DNA from: an uncultured Parabacteroides sp.
GTDB lineage: Bacteria; Bacteroidota; Bacteroidia; Bacteroidales; Tannerellaceae
Direction: 5' to 3'
DNA length: 52,160 nucleotides
NCBI RefSeq assembly: GCF_902493135.1
Contig: NZ_CABUOD010000033.1
Span: forward strand, 1-52,160
The notes beneath the pieces were generated by a model, which searched no databases, had not been told where the DNA came from, and was given only the letters and a program-made list of their open reading frames with translations. Position numbers and translations under genes: made by a program. Below, piece by piece: positions 23,587 through 32,117 of the stretch; position 1 is the first letter of the stretch; every line of letters starts with the position of its first letter.

Positions 23587-24807
23587 TTATTGTTTTAACT
23601 TAGCTAAAAATAGAATGTTGTTGTCGTTCTCACCGATAGAGGCTTGCAGGTCGGCCAACTTTTTACGCATCTCGTCGGTGATATCCTGGTTTTTCAACGC
23701 GTTCTCGATGTCGGTCATGAGGTTGCCGGGTTCGATATTCCGGATATAATAGCCATTGGAGAATGCATAACTGGGATAGCCGATTTCCAAATTGCCGAAA
23801 TAGTCGTTATAGAGTTTAAAGAAAGAACCTTTTCCTGTTTTTTTGTCCACGATGTAATGGTAAGTCTTTCCGTTGGTCCATGATCCGGGAGCGACTTCAA
23901 CCGGCGGTTCTGAAAAATCTCCAATGAAATGGTGCGGCCATTCTCCGTATCCGTGCCAGGGGATTTTATCCGTATTGGCAAAGTTGAGTGTGAATGTCGG
24001 GATCAAACGGCTATTGTCTCCGTCATATCGGTAGAGCGAATCGACGCGGGTCGGCATTATACATAAAATATTGACATCGAACGCGCCGGGGATATTGAAT
24101 CCTGATATCACTTCATTACTGAAGTCCTGAGGCGCTTCCAAATGTCCCGGTTCTATGTAGCTGAGCCTGTTCCCTTTCAAATCCTGTGTCCAGGCAACGG
24201 CCGCATAGCCTTTGAATGGTAACAGGACTATCGAAACCTTGTCTCCGGTAAGATCGACATCGAATTTTGCTTTCGGACAACGCAAGCAAAGAGGAATCGG
24301 GTCTAAGACGTTTCCTTGCAAGTCGTACACTAAAAGTTGCGATGCATTCCAAGGCAGGATATAGATGCGGTTGTTTGCCTCGTCCAATTTGGCATCATAC
24401 ACCATTTGGTATTCGCCGGGGCCTTGTCCGATCGCACCGATGTTGGTCAGGAAATTCCCCTTGCGGTCGAATAGTTTGAATGGATTTGGCCGGCGGCCAT
24501 GTACCAAGATGTAATTATCTGAAATCGTCACCCCGGTTTGTCCGACCAATGCCTCATCCCGGTTATCCAGTTTTACGATTTCCATTTCTTCCGTGAAGAA
24601 ACTGAGAGGTATGCGTACGGTATCGGCCAGTAGTTTCTGGTCGCACGACATGACTTTGTCAGTTCCTACCTGTACATATTGACCGACTATCGGGCTGTTG
24701 GCCAAAGGATCGTTTGTTTGTGCGGATTGATTTTTACCTCCCGTTCCGCAGGATGTTGCTATTGTGGCAATAAGCAAACTTCCTAAAAGTCTCGTTGTCT
24801 TGTTCAT
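23587..24807 (-). CDS. 6-bladed beta-propeller lipoprotein, first gene of the three-gene set
   Basis: The frame opens at 25044 but that would overlap the kinase promoter. ATG 24807 (MNKTTRLLGSLLIATIATSC) gives a lipoprotein signal with the Cys at residue 20 and about 406 residues. Propeller repeats are clear: NYILVHGRRPNPFKLFDRKG, NFLTNIGAIGQGPGEYQ, NRIYILPWNASQLLVYDLQG. Same family as the next gene. Divergent from the histidine kinase, with about 170 bp between the starts. Part of a block flanked by a response regulator and a kinase, which suggests it is either the target or an accessory sensor of that pair. Confidence 0.88.
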   Translation of the reverse strand: MNKTTRLLGSLLIATIATSCGTGGKNQSAQTNDPLANSPIVGQYVQVGTDKVMSCDQKLLADTVRIPLSFFTEEMEIVKLDNRDEALVGQTGVTISDNYILVHGRRPNPFKLFDRKGNFLTNIGAIGQGPGEYQMVYDAKLDEANNRIYILPWNASQLLVYDLQGNVLDPIPLCLRCPKAKFDVDLTGDKVSIVLLPFKGYAAVAWTQDLKGNRLSYIEPGHLEAPQDFSNEVISGFNIPGAFDVNILCIMPTRVDSLYRYDGDNSRLIPTFTLNFANTDKIPWHGYGEWPHHFIGDFSEPPVEVAPGSWTNGKTYHYIVDKKTGKGSFFKLYNDYFGNLEIGYPSYAFSNGYYIRNIEPGNLMTDIENALKNQDITDEMRKKLADLQASIGENDNNILFLAKLKQ

Positions 24808-24824
24808 AATCTCCGGATTAATTG

Positions 24825-24937
24825 TTCGTATTTTATTTGTGTTCGATTGTCCGATACAAATAAAGCGATTTAATTTGTTAAAAACAAGTTTGTTACTATT
24901 AATTCGTAAATAAACGTGAGATTCGTATTTTCTTTGT
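24825..24937 (+). repeat. 16-bp direct repeat pair in the propeller/kinase intergenic region
   Basis: TTCGTATTTTATTTGT (24825-24840) and TTCGTATTTTCTTTGT (24922-24937) match at 15 of 16 positions, 97 bp apart. The second copy ends 3 bp before the -33 box of the kinase promoter; the first is in the leader of the lipoprotein operon. They could be binding sites for a shared regulator, though the AT-rich context makes chance possible. Confidence 0.45.
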
Positions 24938-24940
24938 CTT

Positions 24941-24972
24941 TTTGTGGGTTTGTCGTAATTAATGTACCTTTG
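24941..24972 (+). promoter_or_regulatory. Consensus Bacteroidetes promoter for the histidine kinase
   Basis: TTTG (24941-24944), 20-bp gap, TACCTTTG (24965-24972): a complete match. Predicted start of transcription is 24977-24980, almost on the first plausible ATG (24977), so the mRNA may be nearly leaderless or translation may begin at ATG 25004. Confidence 0.8.
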
Positions 24973-24976
24973 CCCT

Positions 24977-25975
24977 ATGTATAGTCGCAGGTTATATGCT
25001 AAGATGGTAGGGAGCGTAGTATTGATCGTGCTTTTATCCCTCATTGGCTCCTGGTTGTTAATAACACAGTTGTCATTTACATTATCGTTTGTGTGCCTGT
25101 TGTTTATCCTGTTGATAACTCTGTTTATAATCCGGTTGGCAACCCACTTTAATTATAAATTGTCCGTCTTTTTCGAGGCGATGCGGAACGAGGATACGAC
25201 GCAACATTTCCCTGCTAATCCGGATGATCCCTTTATGAATGCTTTATACGCCGATATGAATCATGTTCTCCGGCAATTGGGGGATAAACATCTTGAGGTG
25301 GAAGAGAAAAGCCTTTATTATGATAGTATCCTACGGGTGATGACGCATGAGATTCGCAACTCTATCACCCCGATTGCTTCTCTTTCGGCAGATTTGCTAA
25401 AATATATGGACCGTACTTCCCTATCCCAGCAACGTGAAGAGCTTGAAGTCATCAACAGCCAGGCAAAGAGCCTGACTGCTTTTCTCGATTCGTATCATCG
25501 TTTGACGCATTTGCCGGAACCGGAATATAAAAAAATCCCCGTACGGGCGTTATTTACTAAGTTGGAACAGTTACTACAAGCCGAACCGGGAAGTGAACGG
25601 ATTGTTTATTCCGGTGGAAAGGCTGATACGGCGGGTAAGGAACTTCAAATATATGGCGATGCCAATCTGGTTACTCTTGCATTGATCAATCTGATCCGGA
25701 ACGCATTGCAGGCGGTAGAGGGACAAAAGGATGGAATTGTGAAGGTCGATGCATGTGCCGGGGTAACCGGACGTCTTCTTATAACGATAACAGACAACGG
25801 CCCGGGGGTTCCTCCCGAACGGTTGTCCGCCGTCTTTACTCCTTTCTATTCCACCAAATCCGGTGGTAGCGGCATCGGCCTGCCTATTTCCCAGCGCATC
25901 ATGCAATTGCATGGCGGCCAACTTTCCGTCTTGTCTGTTCCGAATGTCCGGACAACATTTAAGATGGAGTTTTAA
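24977..25975 (+). CDS. Membrane histidine kinase (NtrB/NtrY-like core)
   Basis: About 332 residues from ATG 24977; ATG 25004 is an alternative because the promoter overlaps the first codons. Two membrane helices (about 11-30 and 33-53) with almost no loop between them mean there is no periplasmic sensor domain. Then the H-box VMTHEIRNSITP (H124), N-box LINLIRNALQA, G1 ITDNGPGVP and G2 SGGSGIGLPIS are all intact. It likely phosphorylates the receiver-Fis regulator at 20293; the three lipoprotein genes lie between them on the other strand. With no own sensor domain, it may read membrane state or a partner protein. Its last 4 bp overlap the convergent toxin gene. Confidence 0.9.
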   Translation: MYSRRLYAKMVGSVVLIVLLSLIGSWLLITQLSFTLSFVCLLFILLITLFIIRLATHFNYKLSVFFEAMRNEDTTQHFPANPDDPFMNALYADMNHVLRQLGDKHLEVEEKSLYYDSILRVMTHEIRNSITPIASLSADLLKYMDRTSLSQQREELEVINSQAKSLTAFLDSYHRLTHLPEPEYKKIPVRALFTKLEQLLQAEPGSERIVYSGGKADTAGKELQIYGDANLVTLALINLIRNALQAVEGQKDGIVKVDACAGVTGRLLITITDNGPGVPPERLSAVFTPFYSTKSGGSGIGLPISQRIMQLHGGQLSVLSVPNVRTTFKMEF

Positions 25976-26304
25976 AAGATCGTTTGTTTTATCTTCTCGA
26001 CAATTTCGACGAAAAAGTCATTCTTGATTCGGCTACATATCTTGACTACATCGCGTTCTGTATATCCGCCTATTAGTTGACAAATGACATAGCTTTGCCT
26101 CGATAAAGGCTTGCTTAACATTTCATTATTCAATGGATAAGTATATTGTGGATTATAGTTCTTAGATGAAATCATTGCCAAATAAAAGAATCCTTCTATC
26201 TCCTGAAGTTCATCATTGGATACCACAATAGCCATATGTGGTTTTGTTGTTCCGTCAGGAAATAAATAATTAACTTCGATAATATCTCGTTGGTGTATTT
26301 TCAT
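25972..26304 (-). CDS. PemK/MazF-like toxin
   Basis: 110 residues from ATG 26304. The N-terminal RDIIEVNYLFPDGTTKPHMAIVVSND matches the GDIVxVxF...GxxRPxVVxS core of MazF-fold endoribonucleases, and SYVICQLIGGYTERDVV fits the second conserved block. The frame extends 8 codons upstream, but the chosen ATG overlaps the antitoxin stop codon as ATGA, the classic toxin-antitoxin coupling. Expected activity is sequence-specific mRNA cleavage. The module is AT-rich compared with its neighbours, consistent with acquisition by transfer. Confidence 0.82.
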   Translation of the reverse strand: MKIHQRDIIEVNYLFPDGTTKPHMAIVVSNDELQEIEGFFYLAMISSKNYNPQYTYPLNNEMLSKPLSRQSYVICQLIGGYTERDVVKICSRIKNDFFVEIVEKIKQTIF

Positions 26305-26513
26305 TCTGATAAATATTTTTCCATGCACTTCGCCATAGAGCGTTTGGAGTTTTCGAAAAATAGTTTTTTTTCTTCTTCCTGACTTAATGTATCTTCATTT
26401 TCTTTAGCAACATGAACTTTCCATCCCATTTTATGGGCAAGATATTTGAATATGGATATTTCTGATATAGGAATATCAACATATAAACTTAATGTGTTAC
26501 CTGTTATTTTCAT
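26301..26513 (-). CDS. Antitoxin of the MazF-like pair
   Basis: 70 residues, upstream of and overlapping the toxin by 4 bp (ATGA). The N-terminal half (MKITGNTLSLYVDIPISEISIFKYLAHKMGW) looks structured and the charged C-terminal half (LSQEEEKKLFFENSKRSMAK) resembles a toxin-binding tail. I do not recognise a named family; small unclassified proteins commonly precede MazF-like toxins in Bacteroidales. Role assigned from position. Confidence 0.75.
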   Translation of the reverse strand: MKITGNTLSLYVDIPISEISIFKYLAHKMGWKVHVAKENEDTLSQEEEKKLFFENSKRSMAKCMEKYLSE

Positions 26514-26535
26514 TGTTTACATTCCAATTAATATA

Positions 26536-26543
26536 CAAAGATA
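26536..26543 (-). promoter_or_regulatory. -7 element for the toxin-antitoxin operon
   Basis: TATCTTTG on the minus strand, 22 bp before the antitoxin ATG, fits TAnnTTTG exactly. No convincing -33 element is seen at the expected distance. Confidence 0.5.
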
Positions 26544-26588
26544 TGAATATTTATCCATAATATATTAAGAATAAATATAAAAGAGATA

Positions 26589-29273
26589 TCAATATCCCAA
26601 CTCGAAATCCCGGTCTACGGCCGGAACACCTTCGCTCATCCATTTAGGCATGGGGGCGCCTTGCAGGTAGTGGTGGAAGAACTGGAACATGCGTTTCTGG
26701 AAATCGAGACGGTTTGCCAAACGCGTCGGCCAGTGGGGTTCACCTGTATAGTTGAGCAACCACGCCGGCTTTTGGAGGCGTTTGAGGGCGATGAAGTATT
26801 CGATCCCCTGATACCAGGGCACGTGCCCGTCTGCATCGTTATGCATGATCAGGATCGGGGTAGTCACCTTATCCATATTGAAGAGGGGAGAGTTTTCGAT
26901 ATATTGCAACGGCATTTCCCAGATATTGCCCCCGATACGGCTTTGCCCGTGTTCATATTGCATGGAACGATTTAAGCCGGAGCCCCAACGGATTCCGCCG
27001 TAAGCACTCAGCATATTGACTACCGGCGCACCCGATTCGATTGCGGCAAAGAGCCGGGTACGGGTGGCTAAATAAGCAACCTGGTAACCTCCCCAGCTAT
27101 GGCCTTGTGCGCCGATCGCTTTCTCGTCGACATACCCTTTCGCAATCAGGGAAGTGATCCCCGGCATTACGCAATTATAGCAACTTTCACCCGGATAGCC
27201 GTCTGTGAAGCGGACATCGGGATTGAAAATGATAAAGCCGTGGCTGAGGTAGAACGGATAGTCGATCGTAGAACGTCCGGGACTGGGCATATGGTAGTTG
27301 TATAATGTATTGGCATTGCGCTCGTAGAAATTCACGATTACCGGATATTTCTTGTTCGGGTCAAAATTGGCCGGTTTGTAGATGACACCTTCCAGAGGCC
27401 GGCCATCCAGGGAGATCCAGGAAGTCAGTTCGGCTGTCCCCCAAATGATGGAATCCTGCTGGCGGATGCCGTCTGTCAGCCGGATGGATTTCTTGAAACT
27501 GAGGTCGGATAGTCGGACATCCGGATATTGCTCGTATGTTTCCTGCGTGTAGATTACGGCATCGGTGTTTTTGGCTTTCGACAGAGCGGCCAGTTTGAAG
27601 TCGCCGGCCAACAGTGCTTTGGGGGCGGTCGGTTTGTTCAGACGGGCGGTATAATACCCGAAGCCTTTGGTGACTTCGTTGAAGCCGTTGAGATACTGGG
27701 GAGCGTTCAGGTTGTACGATCTTTTCTCCCGGTCCATTTGGATCAGCGAATAGGTGATCTTCTCCTTCCGGCCGTTTACGGTCAGGCTGACAGGAGAGGA
27801 GGAGGCTGTCGGGCTGAACTCCCAGATATCGTAGCGGTCCCGGATCAGGATCGTCCGGTCGTCGTCTGTCCAACCGGCGATTCCGTACGGGGAAGGATAG
27901 TCCGGGACGTCGTTATCTTCATTCCAGGCGATGAAGGTCTCCGGTGTGGTCAGGCGGTATTCTTTCCCGTCGGCCATGGAACGGGTGTACCAAGAACTGT
28001 CCTGTTCCTGATACCAGTATGTATATTTCCCTTTCGGGGAGAAACGCATGTAAGAAGGACTCTTTTCCTTGATTTGCCGTCGTTCTCCGGTTTCCAGGTC
28101 GATCGTATAAAGGTCATAAAAGTTTTTAGCCGTCCACATGCTTTGTGTGCCGTATGGCTTTGAGGTCGAGAGAAGTGCCAGTGATGCATTCCCTTCATCA
28201 GCGGTTTGCAACGAGGGAAGTTCCTCGGTCGCCAATTGGAAGAGACGTCCGGAACCGATGTTGTAAACTGCCGTATAAGACCGTTTCAAGTCGGACGCCT
28301 TGTTGAAAGACTGTTGCGTGTATTGTACCTTTTCGTCCCAACTCCATACTTGTACGTCCGGCCGGTTTTCGGCCAGTACGGTCGTGTCTTTCTGCCGGGG
28401 CTCCGGGGCTGTGCCGAAGAACAGGCGATTAGAGTTTTCGGAGAAATGGAGAGTTCCGTTTTCGCTGATTATCCACGATGAGGGAAAGGCTTTGTCTCCC
28501 CGTTGCGCGATCAGTTTGCCGGGGGTATTGTTTTCCGCTATATACAGGCTACTCCGGGTCGAGGCGGAGTCTTTGTTTGCACAGAACAGATAGGCGAGCT
28601 TGCTGCCGTTTTCATTGAAAGCGATCTTTTTGAATACTCCTCTTCCGGCGGATATCCGGCTGTTCCCTTTCTCTGGAATATAGGTATATAAGACAGAATC
28701 GGATACGATGTATAGTACATTCCCTTTTTGGGCAAATCCGAAATCGCTTACAGCCGGAAACGAATCTTTCAGCATTCCGTCGAGCGAACGGATGTAAAGA
28801 GTGGAGTCTTTTTTACTTCCGCGCTGATAAGCCAGCCAATCGGCCGTTTCCGAGAGTTTGTATGTTTTGAGTGAATCTACCGTCTCCTCTCCGCCTGTCA
28901 GCCGGGAGATGACAAGGTTGTTCATCGGCATTTGGTCCTTGTCTGTTTTCTTTAGCTTCTCGGCTTCTACTTTTTCCAAGGAAGGAACTTTTGTTACCAA
29001 CAGATATTCGGATGAAGCGCTGAATTGTGCTTTCGAAGCTGGCTTGAAAGCCGCTTTCTCTTCTCCTTTGCCGTTGTATAACTGAATGGAGGCATCTCCC
29101 CGCCAAGGCTCCATTTTACAGAAGACCCATTTGCCGTCATCGGAAATACGTTGTTCGGATATGTGTTCCCATCCGACCATCTCGTCGAATGTCATCGCTC
29201 TCTTTTCCTGGGCTTGTATGGATAGACCGGAAGTTAGAAGTAAGAGACTGATTAAATGTATGGAATTGCTCAT
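26589..29273 (-). CDS. Exported S9 (prolyl oligopeptidase-type) peptidase
   Basis: 894 residues with a signal peptide (ISLLLLTSGLSIQAQ). The N-terminal ~600 residues are WD/propeller-like (WVFCKMEPWRGDA, YMRFSPKGKYTYWYQEQD). The C-terminal alpha/beta-hydrolase has the nucleophile in GHSWGG (about S726), the acid in HNDADGHVP (about D815) and the His in GEPHWP (about H847), so the catalytic triad is complete. Probably periplasmic, cleaving oligopeptides. It is a single gene, divergent from the acyltransferase at 29374. No operon partner. Confidence 0.92.
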   Translation of the reverse strand: MSNSIHLISLLLLTSGLSIQAQEKRAMTFDEMVGWEHISEQRISDDGKWVFCKMEPWRGDASIQLYNGKGEEKAAFKPASKAQFSASSEYLLVTKVPSLEKVEAEKLKKTDKDQMPMNNLVISRLTGGEETVDSLKTYKLSETADWLAYQRGSKKDSTLYIRSLDGMLKDSFPAVSDFGFAQKGNVLYIVSDSVLYTYIPEKGNSRISAGRGVFKKIAFNENGSKLAYLFCANKDSASTRSSLYIAENNTPGKLIAQRGDKAFPSSWIISENGTLHFSENSNRLFFGTAPEPRQKDTTVLAENRPDVQVWSWDEKVQYTQQSFNKASDLKRSYTAVYNIGSGRLFQLATEELPSLQTADEGNASLALLSTSKPYGTQSMWTAKNFYDLYTIDLETGERRQIKEKSPSYMRFSPKGKYTYWYQEQDSSWYTRSMADGKEYRLTTPETFIAWNEDNDVPDYPSPYGIAGWTDDDRTILIRDRYDIWEFSPTASSSPVSLTVNGRKEKITYSLIQMDREKRSYNLNAPQYLNGFNEVTKGFGYYTARLNKPTAPKALLAGDFKLAALSKAKNTDAVIYTQETYEQYPDVRLSDLSFKKSIRLTDGIRQQDSIIWGTAELTSWISLDGRPLEGVIYKPANFDPNKKYPVIVNFYERNANTLYNYHMPSPGRSTIDYPFYLSHGFIIFNPDVRFTDGYPGESCYNCVMPGITSLIAKGYVDEKAIGAQGHSWGGYQVAYLATRTRLFAAIESGAPVVNMLSAYGGIRWGSGLNRSMQYEHGQSRIGGNIWEMPLQYIENSPLFNMDKVTTPILIMHNDADGHVPWYQGIEYFIALKRLQKPAWLLNYTGEPHWPTRLANRLDFQKRMFQFFHHYLQGAPMPKWMSEGVPAVDRDFELGY

Positions 29274-29331
29274 TAATTTGATTGATTTGTTTTAGTATGC
29301 AATATTACTCTTTTTTATTAAAAGGAAAAAG

Positions 29332-29339
29332 TATCTTTG
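29332..29339 (+). promoter_or_regulatory. -7 element for the acyltransferase
   Basis: TATCTTTG, followed by CAACC; exact match to TAnnTTTG. No clear TTTG 19-20 bp upstream, where the sequence is T-rich. Start of transcription near 29346, 28 bp before the ATG. Confidence 0.5.
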
Positions 29340-29373
29340 CAACCTTCAATTGATTATAGGAAATAAATAGAAC

Positions 29374-30420
29374 ATGAGAGATCGGAATCTGGATATATGC
29401 AGAGGGGGAATTAGAATTTATATTACTTGTTTTTCTCATTTGGTGTGGTGGGAAGGAGCAAAGGTGGGGATTTTCGATAGAGGATGGGTTTCCGCTGCTT
29501 TGTTTTCAATGGCAATTATATTTTATATAGCGGGTGCTTCTTTTTCATTAACATCCGAGAAACCTTATTGGGTCTATATCCGGACGAGGGTGAAAAAGAT
29601 TGTAATTCCTTATTGGAAGTATGCACTATTCTGTTTTCCGGCTGTCTGTTTTTTTTACAGGAATCATGGTGGTATCATACCGTTAAAAGATTTTTTATCG
29701 TATGTCCTATTTACCCCTCCGGTGGAACATCGCATATTTGACCATCTTTGGTTTTTATCTCCTTATTTATTGATCAGTCTTTTCCTTCCGATGCTATTCA
29801 ATGGGATTCGCCGGTATAAGATTCCGTTTATCTTTTATGCAGTCTGTGTGGTTTTGCTATTGTCGTCCAATCAATATTATTCGGAATTGATTCAGACGGC
29901 TATAGTATATATGCTTTTTACTGTTTGGGGATTGTATTATAAACAAAATTTAGGTTGGCAGAATATCGTGTGTGTGATCGCTGCCGCCGGATATTTGGTT
30001 TATATGTTTGGAGTAGAAAAGATTCCGTTTGATATACAAGCAAATAAATTTCCTCCGAATTTGTTGTTTGTTTCATACTGTATGGTCATTTTGGGTCTTG
30101 GAGGCTCTTATATGAAGAAAGGGATTGTTTCTTTATATGATAAATCCGCAATTGTCCGTCGATATATAGATATCTACTCGAAAGAGGGGTATGATATCTA
30201 CTTTGTCCATGCCTTTTCGACATTGTTGTTAGGAGTATTTAAGCGGTTTTTGGGGTTAAATCAGATTATTGCCGATCATCTTATTTTACAATTGGTTTAT
30301 GTTGTAGTCGGCTTCTTATTTTTGCTCAATGTCAATATATACGTTTTAAGATTGTACAATTATGTATGGTCCCTGATCTATAGAGCTGTTAAAGTCGTAT
30401 TTCCTGCCAGGCAATTATAA
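29374..30420 (+). CDS. Membrane acyltransferase (acyltransferase family 3-like)
   Basis: 348 residues with about ten hydrophobic helices. The opening MRDRNLDICRG resembles the DxxRG start of acyltransferase-3 proteins, which O-acetylate sugars of surface polysaccharides or glycolipids. The next residues (GIRIYITCFSHLVWW) depart from the usual 'iallVvlgH' but keep a His at the right place. The RTRVKKIVIPYWKY segment fits the conserved R-x10-P-x-W region. The gene is AT-rich and its codon use differs from the flanking peptidase, which suggests horizontal transfer. It overlaps the convergent SUMF1 gene by 6 bp. Confidence 0.8.
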   Translation: MRDRNLDICRGGIRIYITCFSHLVWWEGAKVGIFDRGWVSAALFSMAIIFYIAGASFSLTSEKPYWVYIRTRVKKIVIPYWKYALFCFPAVCFFYRNHGGIIPLKDFLSYVLFTPPVEHRIFDHLWFLSPYLLISLFLPMLFNGIRRYKIPFIFYAVCVVLLLSSNQYYSELIQTAIVYMLFTVWGLYYKQNLGWQNIVCVIAAAGYLVYMFGVEKIPFDIQANKFPPNLLFVSYCMVILGLGGSYMKKGIVSLYDKSAIVRRYIDIYSKEGYDIYFVHAFSTLLLGVFKRFLGLNQIIADHLILQLVYVVVGFLFLLNVNIYVLRLYNYVWSLIYRAVKVVFPARQL

Positions 30421-32106
30421 ATCCTTTACCAGCCGGAACCCATTGTTGAAATGCTTGCTGTTCGGGAAGATGTAATAGCGGCAGGTCGGGCGGCAGATTG
30501 CGCGTTCGTTGAACCAGGTTCCGCCACGGACGGCGACATATTCTTTGCCGTCTTTTATCTGGGTGTCGCTGCACCATTCCCATACGTTACCGCTCATATC
30601 GTGTAAACCTAATTCGTTGGGTTTTAACGTCCCTACCCGGTGCGGCTTTCCACCGGAGTTTCCGGCATACCAACCTAAGCTGTCCAGTTCCATGCCGCCG
30701 CTATAAAGATGGTCGTGGTTCCCGTAGTTGCCGCCTCGTGCGGCGAATTCCCATTCTTCTTCGGTCGGCAGGCGTCCTCCGGCCCATTTGCAATATTCCT
30801 GTGCGCCGTACCAGGTGACATAGATTGCCGGATGAGCCTCGTAACCCGGCATTGGCTTTCCGTTTTGGATGCCCCAGTTGCAGGGGTAATACAAAGGCGG
30901 GTCGTCTTTTATCTTTTCAGGACTAAGTGTCGAGAGAAAGGCGGCAAACTGGTAGTTCGTTATCTCGTACCGGCTGATTAGGAAACTGTCTACTTTTACT
31001 TTGTGAGGCGGATTGTTGTCTTCTTTATAAGTGGACCCCATTTCGAAACTTCCGCCATTGACGGTTACCATTTCCGGTTCTTCGTTCTGCTTCAGCCATT
31101 TCTTGAATTGCAGGTCTTCCATTTTCTTCACGGCAGCCTCGTATTCGTTTGCCCGGATGTCGCTTGCCATGAATTTCTGAAGGTAATGGATCGCAATGTC
31201 GTAAGCTTCCACATCTTTGAATGGGAGCAGGCGTTCGGACATGGATGCCAGTGCGATGTAGCCGTCCGTTCGTGTAGAGTCGAGCTGCACCGCTTGCGCA
31301 TAGAGTTTATAGGCTTCTTCCGCATAGCTGTGCATTTCCTTTTCTTTGTGGCTTGTCTGGCGCAGCAGGTCGTCCGCCTCCCGGATGTAGCTGTCGGCAT
31401 ACGGGTTGATCTGGTTGCTGATCAAACGGGTGAATTTGGTTTTCTTCATCTCGACCGGGATGAGGCGGTAAAGGGCTTTCAGGGAATCAGGCGAAAGATT
31501 TTTCATGACACGGGTCAGCAGGAACTGCCCGGCATACTGGTCCATGTGGTTCTGGATAAATTTGGAACGGATGGAGTCGCGTATGGCTGTGATTCTATCT
31601 CTTTCCACCTCTACGTCTAATTTGTAAGTGCCCGGAACGATATGACTGTTATACACTATGCCATCCGTTTTCCGGTTATGCAAGCGATTGGCTATGTGGT
31701 TCAGGCTGTCGATCTGTTGTGTAAACGACTGCGTCCGGTTCAGATAAGCGGCATATTGCATTTGTGTTTGAGCCCCTTCGAAATGCAAGCCGTTCGGAAA
31801 ATCATGGATGCTTCCTTCGACAACGATCTTCCCCGTGTCTACCAGCAGGTCGCAGTAATAGAATTCATCTTTGATGGTCGTGCAAAGCCAGAGATGCTGG
31901 GGCGTGTCGAACAGCTCGCCTTTCATCTGTAATTTGCCGTCTTCGAGTCGCATCGCATTTATAATCCGCTGCGTGCTGAATTGTTTCAGGAAGAATACGG
32001 TTCCGTCTTTCACATCCCGTATGCGGGCCTGTATGAGATAGGAATTATCAGCATGCAACAACAGGCCGATCCCTGAAAACAATAGAGCAAGCAACGTTTT
32101 ATACAT
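30415..32106 (-). CDS. Exported DUF4369-like / SUMF1 (FGE-sulfatase-fold) fusion protein
   Basis: 563 residues with a signal peptide (TLLALLFSGIGLLLHA). Residues about 25-130 resemble DUF4369, normally found before thioredoxin domains (VKDGTVFFLKQFSTQRIINA). The helical middle (about 160-340) includes a TPR-like stretch (SYAEEAYKLYAQAVQLD). The C-terminal ~220 residues are a SUMF1 domain: MVTVNGGSFEMGS, GGRLPTEEEWEFAARGG, SGNVWEWCSD, VAVRGGTWF. The terminal Cys pair (CRPTCR) does not have the spacing of catalytic formylglycine-generating enzymes, so a structural or binding role is likelier. It follows the thioredoxin gene by 11 bp, one operon. Confidence 0.88.
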   Translation of the reverse strand: MYKTLLALLFSGIGLLLHADNSYLIQARIRDVKDGTVFFLKQFSTQRIINAMRLEDGKLQMKGELFDTPQHLWLCTTIKDEFYYCDLLVDTGKIVVEGSIHDFPNGLHFEGAQTQMQYAAYLNRTQSFTQQIDSLNHIANRLHNRKTDGIVYNSHIVPGTYKLDVEVERDRITAIRDSIRSKFIQNHMDQYAGQFLLTRVMKNLSPDSLKALYRLIPVEMKKTKFTRLISNQINPYADSYIREADDLLRQTSHKEKEMHSYAEEAYKLYAQAVQLDSTRTDGYIALASMSERLLPFKDVEAYDIAIHYLQKFMASDIRANEYEAAVKKMEDLQFKKWLKQNEEPEMVTVNGGSFEMGSTYKEDNNPPHKVKVDSFLISRYEITNYQFAAFLSTLSPEKIKDDPPLYYPCNWGIQNGKPMPGYEAHPAIYVTWYGAQEYCKWAGGRLPTEEEWEFAARGGNYGNHDHLYSGGMELDSLGWYAGNSGGKPHRVGTLKPNELGLHDMSGNVWEWCSDTQIKDGKEYVAVRGGTWFNERAICRPTCRYYIFPNSKHFNNGFRLVKDL

Positions 32107-32117
32107 AGTAACAGTTC

